The notes below the pieces were generated by a model that saw only the letters and a program-made list of their open reading frames with translations, searched no databases and was not told the DNA's origin. Source: Rotaria socialis (lineage: Eukaryota > Rotifera > Eurotatoria > Philodinida > Philodinidae). Taken from it: a stretch of DNA of 64,000 bases. A program made the position numbers and the translations under genes. Position 1 is the stretch's first letter; each line of letters begins with the position of its first letter. Location: the NCBI GenBank assembly GCA_905331475.1, contig CAJNYU010001802.1:62001-126000 (forward strand), in the 5' to 3' direction. Shown here one piece after another: positions 14,409 through 27,337 of this stretch.

Positions 14409-17400
14409 TCATGCCTCATTTGTTGATGTACTTGCCAATAAAAATCCATCATCACCAAATGGTTCAGATTGTCCATTCCCTGGATTCTAAACAGATAAAA
14501 ATTGAAAATATTAATCAAAAACTAATTTCTTTTTATATTTACTTTTCTGATAGCTTTTCGAACAACATTCATAATCTTCTTGGCTCGTGATTGTGTTTTA
14601 AATTGCACTTCCTCACTTGAGTCTTCTTCATCACTAATTTGCGCGCAAACATTATCAATTGGTGCATCGTCATCAGGATTCGTATTTTCAATTAATTGCA
14701 TGTAACGATATTCTAGTCTAAGAATAATGAAAGAAAATAAACATATACCTTCAATTGAAGCAGATTTCTTAAACTTACTTTCGATTTTTTCGCCAACACA
14801 TAATAACGATTGCTGTAAGTGCACTTGCTATTATAATAAATAAACCTATAATTATTTTAATTTCAAGTGATAAGATAGAGCATGGATGAGTTTCAACTTT
14901 TTCAGTTAAACTATGTGAACAATATCTATGTTAGAAAAATGAAAATTTCATTTTGTCCGAAAAGGCACAAACATTATTTTAAGGCAACATACGGGTATGG
15001 TATTTTTCGTACTTCTTGTCGACCAAATTTACATGGGCCAAGAAATGCACGATATCCATTTTTATTTTCGTCACATGTTGGACAAGCAGATGGTGTGCGT
15101 AAAAGAAAATGAAATGTACATCCATCACATGTACCTGTTACACATTCATTTGGCGTTTGTAATTCATATTTTATTGTTGAATTAAGATTATCATCATCAA
15201 ATAGATGATCACAACGTAATGATAAATATGTAATACGTTCAGAACAACTCGATTGAGAACTTGATGAATTAGCTCGATAAACAAGTATTATATCAGATAA
15301 ATTATAATCAGAACGAAGTGCTGGAAAAAATTTTGATGTCGATAATGATACATTTAATAATTCTTCACCAAAACTGAAAAGAAAAAGAAAATCGTATAAA
15401 ATAAAAGAAAACATACAAATGATAATAAAAGCTATATTTACTCATCAATATAAGCTACAGATGTTTTATTATCATTTTGATCTGGGACAGTACCAATGCG
15501 GCATAATTTCGAGTCGATTTTCATTTGAAATTTTGAACGTTTTGATTCATCTGATGACTAACAAAATAAAATAAAAAAATGTTTTTTCCTCTTCCATAGA
15601 ACTTTTTTACGCACTGCTGTTTTGACACAAGTAACACTAGTTTGACCACAAATACTTGTATTGAATACATGAAAATAGCCACTACCTTTCTGTGTAAATA
15701 ATTTTGAACCATGAAATGCAATACTAAACAAAAATAAAACGTGCAATCAATAATATGGACTGAAAAAAAATAAAATCTTCATTTCTATATGCATACGTCG
15801 ATATTGGATTTAAATCATATTCGACATTTCCATCAAATGTTTGTTTACATGGTACATAGCATGAAACACCATCATCTGTTACTGTATTCTTTGCACATGG
15901 TTCACATATTGTTGGAATTGGGTCATTGGATCGGACGCGACTAGCTATTGTTAATTTTGGACAGTGAATGCATGTATTATTTGACAAAATATGTCCAGAC
16001 GTACATGATTGGCATCTGTTTAAAGTAAGTATAAAGAGCAATAACAAAATAGTAATTCTTCTTCTTACTCCGTTACTTGATTATTAGTTGTTAAACAACT
16101 AACACATTGATCAGATCCACCAACTTCTGTATTCGTAACACTAATTTCATAAATACGAACTTCATCAATTTCGTCACGTACATCATCGGATGTAAACAGC
16201 CAATTAAACATAATTTCACTAGGATTTTGAATTGAATATCTAAGGATAATGAAAAACTGAATAAGTTTTTAATTCATAAATGAAAATAAAAACATACGTA
16301 TAGTTCACCATATCTTTATGTTCAGATTTTTTTTTTATATTCCATTTTTCAATAATTTCCCAACCAAAATCATCATCATCTAGATCCTAGTCGACAAAAA
16401 TGCTGACTCAATATAATTTTTATTCATTCCAATTACCTGAGAAACTAAGAAAAATGTACATGAAGATTGACACTGTATTGAAAATTTAAAAAATAATATT
16501 CCGAAGTCTTTAACCGATTTCGTTGTTGTTGTTTGACGAAAACCTTTAGAAATAGTTAAACTCAATACAGATATCATATCAGGAAGTGCTTGCGATGATA
16601 TATAATCTATACTTGGAATCTATTCAATAAAACTACAGAGTTACAACAAAGATATATATATAAATTGCGACTAACCCAACTTTGACGAGGATCCAATCGA
16701 TTTACTTCAAAATAAATCAAATAAATATTTTTCAAATAATGTAAACACTATATACTACATACAATCTTTAGTTTCATCGAACGACATATAACTTCTATTG
16801 AGATAAGGTGGTAGTTCATTCCAAATTTTATAGTACAAACCAGGTAAAAGAGAAAGCTTATTTTCACATGGTAGGCATGCGTTTAAAGTTCCATTTGAAT
16901 AAGTTTGCAGTGGACAAAAATCACAATGATCACCATCTGTTTTTTTATACATACCACTAAAAGATAAATATGAGTTGATATGAGCAAAAATAAACAAAAC
17001 AGATACGAACGGATTGCATGTTCCACAAGACGACTGTTTCGTTTCTATAGGAGGATCACCTTTCATACAAATTTTTGGTTGAATAGGTTCATATTTAACT
17101 GTTGCCTAAGGAATTGAAATATTGAAATATTTTTTTAATATGAGAAACATGACATTATACCATATTGGATTTATCACATCCGATGAATACTTTTCGATAG
17201 TGTTTCGCTTCACAGATAGGTCTTGGTAAACATTTTGATGATCCCTCATCTAATTTTGTCATTTGATCGATGAAATCAAAAATTCAGTAATATTTTTTAC
17301 CTGAATATTGTGTCGCATCTTCACAGGGAAGACATTCAGTAGAACTTTCACTGTCAGCATAGGTATTTATTGCGCATGGTTTACAAGAATCTGAACCATC

Positions 17401-19008
17401 GTTTGAAGCATATGTACCTTAAAAAAGATACATAATTTGACATAAAAAGCACGTGTATAATAAAGATCTGAATCAATACGCAATTTACCTGTTGGACATG
17501 GAATGCACTCTTGAATCAATGAAGTTCCTACAACAACAAAATACAATTGAAATAAAATAATCTTTTTCTATTAGTTGCTAACCATCGACAATGATTGATC
17601 GAATTGCAAATGGAAAATGGAATGTATTAAAACTAGCAGTGTACAATGTAATTGTATACTCTCCTTCTTCTGGAATCATCATCTATTATAATGAATCATT
17701 GTAAAATAATTAACATATGATAGCAATCAAAATATTAGTTTTTACTTTTTTGTTCAACCAAGCACCATAACCGGTTGGATATAAAGTAAAAATAATACGT
17801 CCTTTTGAATCACTTTCATCTATATTATCATCGTCGTTATTATTATCGCCATTTTGTTTCATAGTAAAGTCACATCGTGATGAGATCTAAACAAAATAAG
17901 ATCTAATTTTAATAAAACAAATGATATCAATTGATTATTTACAGTTCCATAAACGAACGAAGTAGCTAAATTATATGTTATGGTAATTGATCCAGCTCGT
18001 TCAAGTTTAACTCGAAATGAAAGTTTAGTAACACAATTGGGTTGCACATCAATTTGAAGCATATTTCCTGTGATGTGCCAAGGTCTAAAATATTTATTTG
18101 TTTTCAATATCGAAGAGATGATCAATTACTAAGCAAGTACCGGTTCTTTTTACACTCAAGATTATATTGTGATACCAATGATGTTGTTTCAACTGAGAGA
18201 TCCAGTGGTAATGATTCAAGATCATTGGCTCCATTAAATGTATGTTGTTGACCACCACCAAGGGAAAATGTTCCTGCTGGACAACTTTGACAATCAAGTG
18301 TATTTGCATCAAATGTTTTCCCTTTTGGACAAGCAAAATCTGAGTAGAAATAAATGAGATTATTATTCCTAAAAGATGTTTTTCTTGAAAATTCACTTAC
18401 TGCACACAACAGCTTTGGGTGGAGCCACTGATTTACCTTTACACGATGTTTTATTTTTCGGTAGTTCAATTAACCACTGATACTCTTGATTATTATAACA
18501 TTTTGATACAGTGTATTTTGTTTTGGACTTAATAAAAAGAAAATTTATGAGGAATTATAAATTCAGAAAACAAACGAACATCTAAATCAAATCTACCAAC
18601 TACAAAGTGTTTTTTCTCCTTTAGATTATATAAAAAATTGATATGAAAAATCAAACGAAGCAAAAAAAACTACAAGCGATTAATTATAAAAGTAAATCAT
18701 ATTAAAAATAATATAGATGACAAACACAACAATGTAGTCTCGTCTATTTTTAAAATATTACATTTCTCTCATTCGCTTTTTTTGGTTTAAAATAGTAGAT
18801 GGAAAGTTAGTAATCATTCTTGATCGATCGTTTCTACATAAATTAGTAACTGTAATTAGAAGTGATGTATTTATTACGATATACACAACAAATGCTACTA
18901 AAGATAGAATTATATACAAGTTTTATTTACACATTGGTCTCCTTTGACTGCTGTTGCTATACAAAGTAGATTGATAATCAGGACAACAAGTTCTTTTGAC
19001 TTCAACAT
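14409..19008 (-). CDS. ELAPOR: ELAPOR/EIG121 (KIAA1324)-type cysteine-rich membrane protein
   Basis: About 20 exons from 19008 to the stop at 14409-14411 join in frame into about 806 aa. Exon 1 (19008-18931) encodes a signal peptide, MLKSKELVVLIINLLCIATA, followed by GDQC. The ectodomain carries repeated Cys-rich modules (FACPKGKTFDANTLDCQSCP, DFCPLQTYSNGTLNACLPC, IHCPKLTIASR) and a mannose-6-phosphate-receptor-like region ending in GTCDGCTFHFL and ACPTC. A single transmembrane helix lies in exon 14925-14779 (IIIGLFIIIASALTAIVIM), followed by CWRKNRKLEYRYMQL. The cytoplasmic tail is acidic and basic and ends GFLLASTSTNEA. This order matches ELAPOR1/2, endosome-lysosome membrane proteins linked to autophagy and trafficking; human ELAPOR1 has about 1,010 aa. 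Exon 16704-16676 (29 bp) and the donor at 15603 are the least certain. Intron 1 is 403 bp; the others are mostly 48-90 bp. Confidence 0.88.
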
Positions 19009-19177
19009 TATCTAAAAAGAAAGCACGTGTATATCATTTATTTGCATGAAAATGCAATTAAAAATCACAGTAAATTAAAAAATAACAAATAAAAACAATG
19101 AAAAACTTTATAAAATAAAAACGAATCATATTGCCACATATTTGCTTGATTATATTGATGATCTCGATTTGCTTTTC

Positions 19178-20403
19178 TTATCCACCGATTAGAATCATTG
19201 GACGATTCTCTTGTGTTGATAAAATATCCACTGACAAATGTTCTTTTTCTTTTTTATATAATGTTCGTTGTATTAATGAATATATTTCTTCATCACTTAA
19301 ACCTGATCGAAGAGCATCACGCAATGATACTTCCTTATTATCAAATAAACAAACCTAAAAACTTTTTTTTTTCAAAGACAAAATTCTTTACTTAATAAAT
19401 AAACTAACTTTCAATTGTCCATCAGCCGTAACTCTGACTCTATTGCAAGTCGAACAAAAATGCTCACTCATAGACGTAATAAAACCGACTTTTCCCGAAT
19501 AAGCATTATCTTTCACTTGATACCATTTGGTTGTATCATTTTTATCTTCTTGAATAAGTTTTTCTAAATCATATTTTTGTTTTATTATTTTTAGCATTTC
19601 TTCATATGGAAAATACTTTTTGTTACTCCATTTATTATCGCTAAATGGCATATATTCAATAAAACGTACAGCTAAATTGGGTTGATCACGAGTTAGTTCA
19701 ACAAAATCAATCAATTCATCAGTATTTACTCCTTGCATTACAACACAATTTATTTTCACAAGTGGATATAAATTTGGAATATCCAATGCTAAACGTATAT
19801 TGGTTAAAACACGGGCGAATGCTGCACGTCGTGTTAGAAATTCAAATTTTTCTGCAACTAATGAGTCAAGTGATATATTTAATGAATTAAGGCCAGCTTG
19901 TGCAAGTGGTTTAAGTAAACGATGTAAAAGAACACCATTTGTTGTTATTCCAATTGTTTTCATTGATGGATACGAACGTATACCATGTACAATGTCAACA
20001 AGATCTTTACGAATAGTTGGTTCTAAAAGGAATTTATAAAATTTCGAATGATATAAATAAATTTTCTTACGTTAATAATAAGCTACTTAACGTTAATAAC
20101 GACGTACCTCCTCCAGTTAAACGAATTTTATTAATTCCACCATGTTCAGTAAAAATACGAACAAGACGTAATATTTCATTTGTATTCAATATGTGATTTG
20201 AAGGAGACAGTTCAACTCCCTTTTCTGGCATACAATATTGACATCTATTCAAGTGAATCATGCTTAATATGTTGTACTTTGATATTATGAAAATATTCAA
20301 ATAACCTTAAATTACACCGTTCTGTCAATGATATACGCAAATAATTATGCACACGTTTAAAACTATCGATAAGTAATGCTGATCGACGGGAAACAGAACT
20401 CAT
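19178..20403 (-). CDS. MOCS1: MOCS1A / MoaA: GTP 3',8-cyclase (molybdenum cofactor)
   Basis: Four exons, 20403-20306, 20244-20108, 20022-19409 and 19354-19178, give 341 aa. This radical-SAM enzyme converts GTP to 3',8-cyclo-dihydro-GTP in the first step of molybdenum cofactor synthesis. Visible are the N-terminal [4Fe-4S] motif CNLRCQYC (CX3CX2C, split by intron 1), the SAM-binding TGGEP (split by intron 2), and the second-cluster motif [21 protein letters not shown]. The protein ends NRPMILIGG; the terminal Gly-Gly is required in MoaA and marks a complete A-type product. No MOCS1B (MoaC) module follows: ELAPOR starts 170 bp downstream. The N terminus begins MSSVSRRSALLIDSF without an evident mitochondrial presequence, and an acceptor-like AG directly precedes the ATG, so a 5' exon may be missed. 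Confidence 0.95.
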
Positions 20404-23400
20404 CTAAGGTAAAATAGATCAATCGTTATAAAACATAGCGATAGGAATTATTTTGAGACACATTTCTATTCACAAGTCCAACAGAAAGGAGCGAAAACTA
20501 CTATTGATGATTTGCATGAAAAAATAATCTCACAGAAAAGTATGCATGATAGACTGATTAACAATTTTCACCAATCAAAGAGTGTGCGATAGATGGGGTT
20601 TTCAATTTGAGCTTCATAGTGACATCTCCAATGTGCTCATTTTTTTTCGTTATCAATAACTTTGAATTATCGACAAACATATCAGTGGAACTATGATTGA
20701 ATTTGAATTGTTAGAAAATGTAGTACATTAAACGATTGACTATAAAAATCAGCAGTTCGTGAAATTCAACAGACAAGTTTTTCATAAGATGTATTTCCTG
20801 AATTGGTTCAAGATTTGAGAATAACTAGTGTACAATGTGAATACTATTTTTAAATTTGAAGTAAACCATATTAGAATACAAAGATAATCAATTTCAATCT
20901 TGATTTTAATTATTACGGAAATTGACTTATTATTGATTTACATTTATGAAAAAACAAGCACAACATGAACAACATCATAGTTCTCTCCATATGGTGTGTT
21001 AATTCGCAATTATTGACTATACTTCAATATTGATTTCAAATATAGATGAATTACACTGTATTTTGTTATTGTGTATGAATAATCATTGCATGTCTCAAAT
21101 AGAATGAGTAGATTTTTTTAGTGTGATGATTTAACATCAAATATTTTGTTGGTTGATGAAATATTGTTTAATTTTGCTTATTTCTTTCTTAGAAATTGGC
21201 TAACCGCTTGATTGTGTTTTTGATGATCTAACTGTTTTCATCGCCGTCTCAATGGTCAGCTGAAGATATATATATATATATATAATCAGCTATATTCATT
21301 GATTCAGATAAGAACATAACTAAATCATAAATCATTCTACTAGCCCATCCATTCATAATAATGATAATTGGGTAATTACAGATGCATAGTCTCTATGAGC
21401 ACTAATTATGATTTATCCTATACTGTCTTAAATGAAGTATTCAGAACATTATTTAATGAATGTTTGAACAAATTTATAAGCTAGCTAGATAGAACCAATC
21501 ACAAGGAAAGGAAGAGTTTGTCACCTGAGACAGCACCACCACAATGTTTTATTATATGTATATATATATTATATCACATCAGACTACTTAATTGAACAAT
21601 TTATTTCTGAAGTCAATACGATGAATTAAAAACCGATTCGATTGAGCTGGTAAGAACATTGCTGAGAAAATCAACAATACGAACACTAATGCTGCTATTC
21701 AATAAAGATTTGCGTAAAGTCAACATATCCACTGTCCATGCAACTCGTAGTATAGATAGTTAAAGCAAAAACTAAACTTTGGCAATTATTATAAAATATA
21801 AAAACTTAATAAATAACATTGGAGAATAATCAAAAAGTTGTATAATGTGAATATTGAACAATTTCAATATTTTAATAAATCAATAAAAACACAATTTTAA
21901 CGATATGCTAATCACATCGAATTTAGGAAAACAACTGCATTATGCATTTTATAATTTGAATAGAAGTCTTCTGTGTTGATCTTCAAAATAGACACTAGAT
22001 TCAACTGTAGTATTCACTATTTCCACATAAATGCAACCTCGCTTGCCTCTCCTGAGATATTAATTGAAGAATATGTGCATCTCTGAGAAATACGAGTTTC
22101 ATAAAAATCGGAAGCCCGATGGTTCATCAACTTCTATCAAAGAAAAACAAAAACTGAAAATTTCTACCTATTAGATACAGTTGCACTTCATTTTCTTTAA
22201 TGCATTTTTCAATAAATCATGCATGAATATTATTTTATTAATGTTATTTGAAATTGTTTCAATTCCTGTCATAACCATTACCAGCCATTAGCTAAGAGGA
22301 GTGAGTGTATTGATCCTTGAAAACTGCCGTATTTATCAATACTACATAATTGTCCCCAGTATTCAGCATCTCTCTCCGTCAAGAATCACTGAATAAATGT
22401 ATTACTTTTGACTGTTGAGTTAAAATTCTTTGAATGAAATGAATGTTTCCTGTGAATCAAAAAGAAAGAAAAAAGGCATACTTAGTGTGTGATATTCTAT
22501 TTTTACTAGAAACATTTTCAGCAAAAAAAATGTAAGTAGTAATTGATTGATATATATATTTAGTTTTTAGTTCTATGTTAAAAATTTGAAAACAATATTT
22601 TAAAGATATAATTTTGATTATATGTTACTCTAAACTAATTCTATTACTCAAATTTAATCAAAATGAAAATACATAAATAGATGTTATGCGAAAATGTTAT
22701 TTGAAAAACTAAGTATATGTAAACACTTGAAAACATTTTAAAGTGTATTCCATTTTAAGGCCCCCCCCCCCTCAGAAAAGCCGATTTTTCAAAAAAAAAC
22801 GAAATCGAGTTTTTATCANTATATATATTCTGAAAGAGGAGATCACGGGGAATCTTTCTATGATAAAAACTCGATTTCGTTTTTTTTTGAAAAATCGGCT
22901 TTTCTGAGGGGGGGGGGCCTTAAGAATCTTGCTCTATACAAAATTCATTCTTTCTCTTTTTCTTTACACAAAATACATGTCGATACGTATACTGACCTTG
23001 AATTATATTGTCAGATATAACTCATACAAACAATTCGTTGGCATTACATGAAGAATTTTAACATTCTGTTTATTTGGGATGCCTACCAAATAATTCTTTT
23101 TTCTAATAAATTTTACCAATAAACAATAGTATGAGTAAAGTAAAAAGAAAGATTACTATAGAAAAAAAAACTAGCTAATACATTTGTAAAGTTCTATACA
23201 TATCCATAATTAAGAATTGAAGTTATGAAGTTCTATACTGTATTAGATTTCACATACAATTTCATTGATTCTTTTCGTATACCAAAATATAATGATTATC
23301 TAGCTTTACCATAAATAACATAGTCACTAAGTATTACGAAAAATCTTTAAATCATCGATATATTACATATAAATTGTTGTGAAAGAAAATCAATGTTCAT

Positions 23401-24188
23401 ATTTTAAAATTTCTTTTTGTTTCTTAAATTATACCTTAACCTATGAATCAGATGTTTATACATCGCTTTAAAGTGTTCTTCGAGTAGTAAAATAAATCTA
23501 TTTTAAACTAATCAACATATTTGTATTCTGAATAAATATTGTGACTATTGTATGTTCACTTTATACAAAATATAGCATAGAAAATATAAATTTATTATTT
23601 AGAGATTTATATCTTCTTAGTCTAAACTGATATTCCCCATTGAAACAAATAATTAAATCAAGAAGGATCAAGTTGGTCTCCTGTCTGTTTCATTATTTTT
23701 TTTTTGGTAAACATCCATATGTATCGACCTTCGCGCTCACAGCACATAAGAGCAGAACAAGAAACAAATTTCAAAGGAAGTATGTCTTCCGTTTTAGTCT
23801 AGGTCCTACTGTCGCTGTAATCTTCTTAACATCGTAATTACAAAAGCTAGCATTACAAGAGAAAGAGAGAGTGATAAAACGATGTCGTTGATCATTAGTG
23901 TGAGTCTGTTAAGCTAGAAAAAATATTAATATACAGGATAGTTTGCAAGGCAACATCGGTCGACAGCGTTCTAACGGAATTTATAAAGCATATATTCATA
24001 ATTATTGGACGTTCTCAATTTCATTATCAATAACTACAGAAGTAGTTTTCACCTTTTGATATAAAAAGTATTTCCAGCAGTAACTCAAAATAGTCACATT
24101 CTATAGTTTGGCGTTTTAGAGCAAACTCGTTTGTATATTAACTACTTATTATTTATTACTTTATATTTTTATTTAAGTTCAATACAAC
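20404..24188. other. Gene-poor 3.8 kb interval with fold-back element
   Basis: No supported coding region on either strand. Contents are short TA microsatellites near 21265 and 21560 and the inverted-repeat element listed separately at 22755-22923. Confidence 0.6.
22755..22923. mobile_element. TTAA-flanked fold-back/MITE-like element
   Basis: Two arms of 63-64 bp (22755-22818 and 22861-22923) are reverse complements except for one base in a C/G run (11 C against 10 G). They enclose a 42 bp loop containing the only ambiguous base, 22819. Each end is TTAA followed by GGCCCC and a long C run. TTAA is the target duplicated by piggyBac-type transposases, so this could be a short non-autonomous relative. 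An assembly palindrome is the alternative. Confidence 0.65.
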
Positions 24189-24488
24189 ATGAATACAAAT
24201 TATCATCGTCGTTTATTTACATTGGCTCATATCGTTATCTTTCTCATATTTCTCTCTATTGTCAATTGTACAAGTGATCAAATGAAGAAAACATTACTTG
24301 ACAATAGAATGCGAGCAACAGCAACAATAAAAAATCATCTATATGATACATTAGAAGAAGAAAAATTTAAAAATGATTATGACAGAGAAATCCAGCATGT
24401 TATTAGCGGTATGCTGAAAATGTATCCACATCGTCGAGCTGCCGCATTTCATGCTATGCGAGGGAAAAGGTCCATTAATACTGTTTAA
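24189..24488 (+). CDS. Putative secreted, amidated neuropeptide precursor
   Basis: A single-exon ORF of 99 aa. After Met-1 there are a few basic residues, a hydrophobic core (LAHIVIFLIFLSIVN) and a likely signal cleavage after NCTS. The mature part is hydrophilic and helical. Near the C terminus, HRR precedes AAAFHAMR, which is followed by GKR and then SINTV. A dibasic site on each side and a glycine amide donor predict an eight-residue peptide amidated on Arg, or a longer one if HRR is not cut. I do not recognise the family. Supporting points are the signal peptide, the Gly-Lys-Arg motif and poly(A)-like AATAAA at 24544. A splice-acceptor-like TTTAAG lies 11 bp before the ATG. The single-ORF nature and small size limit certainty. 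Confidence 0.6.
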   Translation: MNTNYHRRLFTLAHIVIFLIFLSIVNCTSDQMKKTLLDNRMRATATIKNHLYDTLEEEKFKNDYDREIQHVISGMLKMYPHRRAAAFHAMRGKRSINTV

Positions 24489-27337
24489 AATGATCTTTAC
24501 TATGTACTGGAATCTATTCCTAACAGTAAAAGAATTTTTTTTTAAATAAAAACATCTTGAATTTAAGCGTAACAGTTGTTGTATATAAATAAGAAAAAAA
24601 ATTAAATATTCTTTTATTCACAATAAATATTGTAGAAACTATACAGAAATAATAAGAAAATAGATCTCTTGATAATCTGACAAAAATTTATTCAATACGT
24701 TCTTAAATTTTATTTTATTCTTTATTTGTATTCTAGATTCTATTTATTATAACTATGTATAAAGTACATTCTAAAATAAGACATGTTTTTCTTAGTAAAT
24801 GAGTTTTAATGATCTTCTTCGTGGTCACGTTATTGACGTTGTATAGATTTCTAACGGAGGTGTGAGTGATAACTTCAACCATATTTTAACTGATTCTAGA
24901 AAAAATATTTCTGTTAAAAGAAAATATAATCGTAAGGGAGTCAATGGAACACAACTAAAAAATCGACGTGCAATTAACTACATAATATGTATTATTTATC
25001 GCCATATGGGTTTCATAACATCATTCAACTTAGTAATGCTATTTTAAAGATATTTGAATTTAACTTCTACTTGAAGATCAATTTTACTGAAAAAATATAC
25101 ATTATTCAAATCTATCTGAATATATGAAAACCTATCGTTAATTAGGAAAAGATACTAGAAAGAGATTTTATTTCATATTAGAAGCTAGATCAACAACATA
25201 ATTGCATTTTCCCTTCTATCATGTATAGTATAGGAAGTATCCAATGGTTCTAGTGAATATTACTCTTGTCATAGACAAAACTATTTAAAAACAAAAACGT
25301 CAATTAATTAATGATGAATGAAGAATCGCATTTTAATTGAATAAAATTATTTGATTTTCTTACGAATGGTATAACTCTGTAAATAGTTTCATAGTCATAC
25401 ACCAATACTGATGTCATTATTCATAATCAACGATACATCATTAATTCCTACTGTTATGTATTAAATCATGATAAAAACTGCGAGGAATCTGTTTTGAATA
25501 TTCTTGAAGGACGAATGTGACTATCGTAATAATTGTTAATTACTTCAAATATTTTAACAAGGAAGTCTACATCACTATGGATACAAACACAAGCTAGACG
25601 TCACACAGACTATGTTATCTAGATAGCCATAGTTTGTGACGAATCTTTTTAAGATAATCTGTTATTAACTGGAGCACATACGATAGCGGCGCCTGTCAAT
25701 GCAGTAATATGTTCTACGATGCACTTCGCATCCATGAAAGAGGCTTGTCTTATACTATTGGTGATTTAATGCTTTAGTGTGGACCGCTGTTGACTTAAAA
25801 CAAAATTAAATTTTATGAATTTTTGGTCTGTTTGGGGTTTTAGTCTCTTCTTCCAGTTAAATTAAATGATCGGTGTAACGAACAACTTGATTAGAGTAGC
25901 TTGTGCCACTCTCGGCAAAGATGTTTATTAGGCTACTTCAAGTTATCCAGAGTGTAACGACAAAACTAGAGAGTGTCGCCTATGCCCGTTGGCATGATGG
26001 TGTATTGTGTCATCTGACATCTCCAGAGTGTAACAACTTCATACATAACGCACGTATATATAGGAGAGAGATAGAAGAGAGACAGGAGAGAGATACATTA
26101 GAACAATGGAAAGAGAACAGAAAGAGAAGGAAGGAGAATCATCGAAGCGTGCCATCAATATCGGCACAACACCGAATGTTTATGAAGTATGTTTAGCTAG
26201 AGAAAAAGTCGTTACCGGGTGTAATGAGATTATAACATCACTCAAGGCATGCGAAGAAATATTTTATTACTGCTATTTACAAAATGTTGCAATAGAATCC
26301 ACGTGCTTGAAAAATAACGATTTTCATCATAAAGAAAAAAATATTTTAAGTAAACAAAAATGGTACAAAAAAAAACGTTCGTATGCTAGAGAGTGAAAGA
26401 AAAGAACTATTTGAAAAACAAAGCAGGCAAGTAGTGCAAGTTGTACAAAGCATTTTTTCAAATCAAGATACATTCAAGAAGGCAACGTTGTTAATGAATA
26501 ACGTTGACTAACTCTCTATTTCGTCAAAAAAAGCCTAGTAGAATTCCTTCACCACTTCATACATACGTATGTAAAAACAATTAGTCGATCTCATGATCAA
26601 TAGAGATAACAGAAAAAAGAGGACTTTTCACGCCATATAGAATTTTCAGGGTATTGGTGTAAATGTCGATTAGTATCTTGTAATGAAAATTTGCCAATAT
26701 CAGATCTAAAAGCTTTTAGAATCATAAAAATTATCGAGAACTTTCGAAAAATCATGAACGGAGCAGCGTTTTGTTTGAACTAGTATGCTGACAGGTAAGA
26801 CAAGTCGATAACAATTCTCAGCTTTCTAAATTTATATTCCAAAGTCATAACGACAGCTTGGTTAAATGTAATGAAAGTATATGTTATAAGAAAATACAAT
26901 CTTGCCTGGCTATACTGAAGAGTGTAGGTACATGCATGCAAGAAGGTTCACAGACGTGAGTTGATGACCATACGTAAATAGTTGAGAAAAACTTCACAAG
27001 TTTAGATAATAGATTCTTACATAGATTGATATCCACACCACTAGACAATTCAGAACAGTCTCAAGATACTTGCTTGTCTGTCTGGATCATATAACGGGTA
27101 CTTACATTAACACATGTCTTTCTCATTCACGCCACAATGACATATCTATGTCACTTTTAGAGGATCCATTATTTGCTAGTATCGATTAACAAGCTATAAT
27201 TGAGTGCATCTTTATTTGAGCATAGAATATGCTATTACGTGTATATACCAGTATCATATAGCGTTCTCAAATATTTATATTTTAGATCATCTTTGGTTAT
27301 AGTTTGGAGGACTTCTTCTTTCTTCACAAAAATTATC
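24489..27337. other. Gene-poor interval
   Basis: A short GA-rich stretch lies at 26070-26150. Overlapping ORFs at 25903-26196 and 26106-26396 show no domain, signal peptide or splice context that I can support. Confidence 0.5.

Noticed and set aside
25903..26396. Two overlapping plus-strand ORFs and a possible LTR-like GA tract
   Set aside because: No family motif, no terminal repeats or reverse transcriptase nearby.
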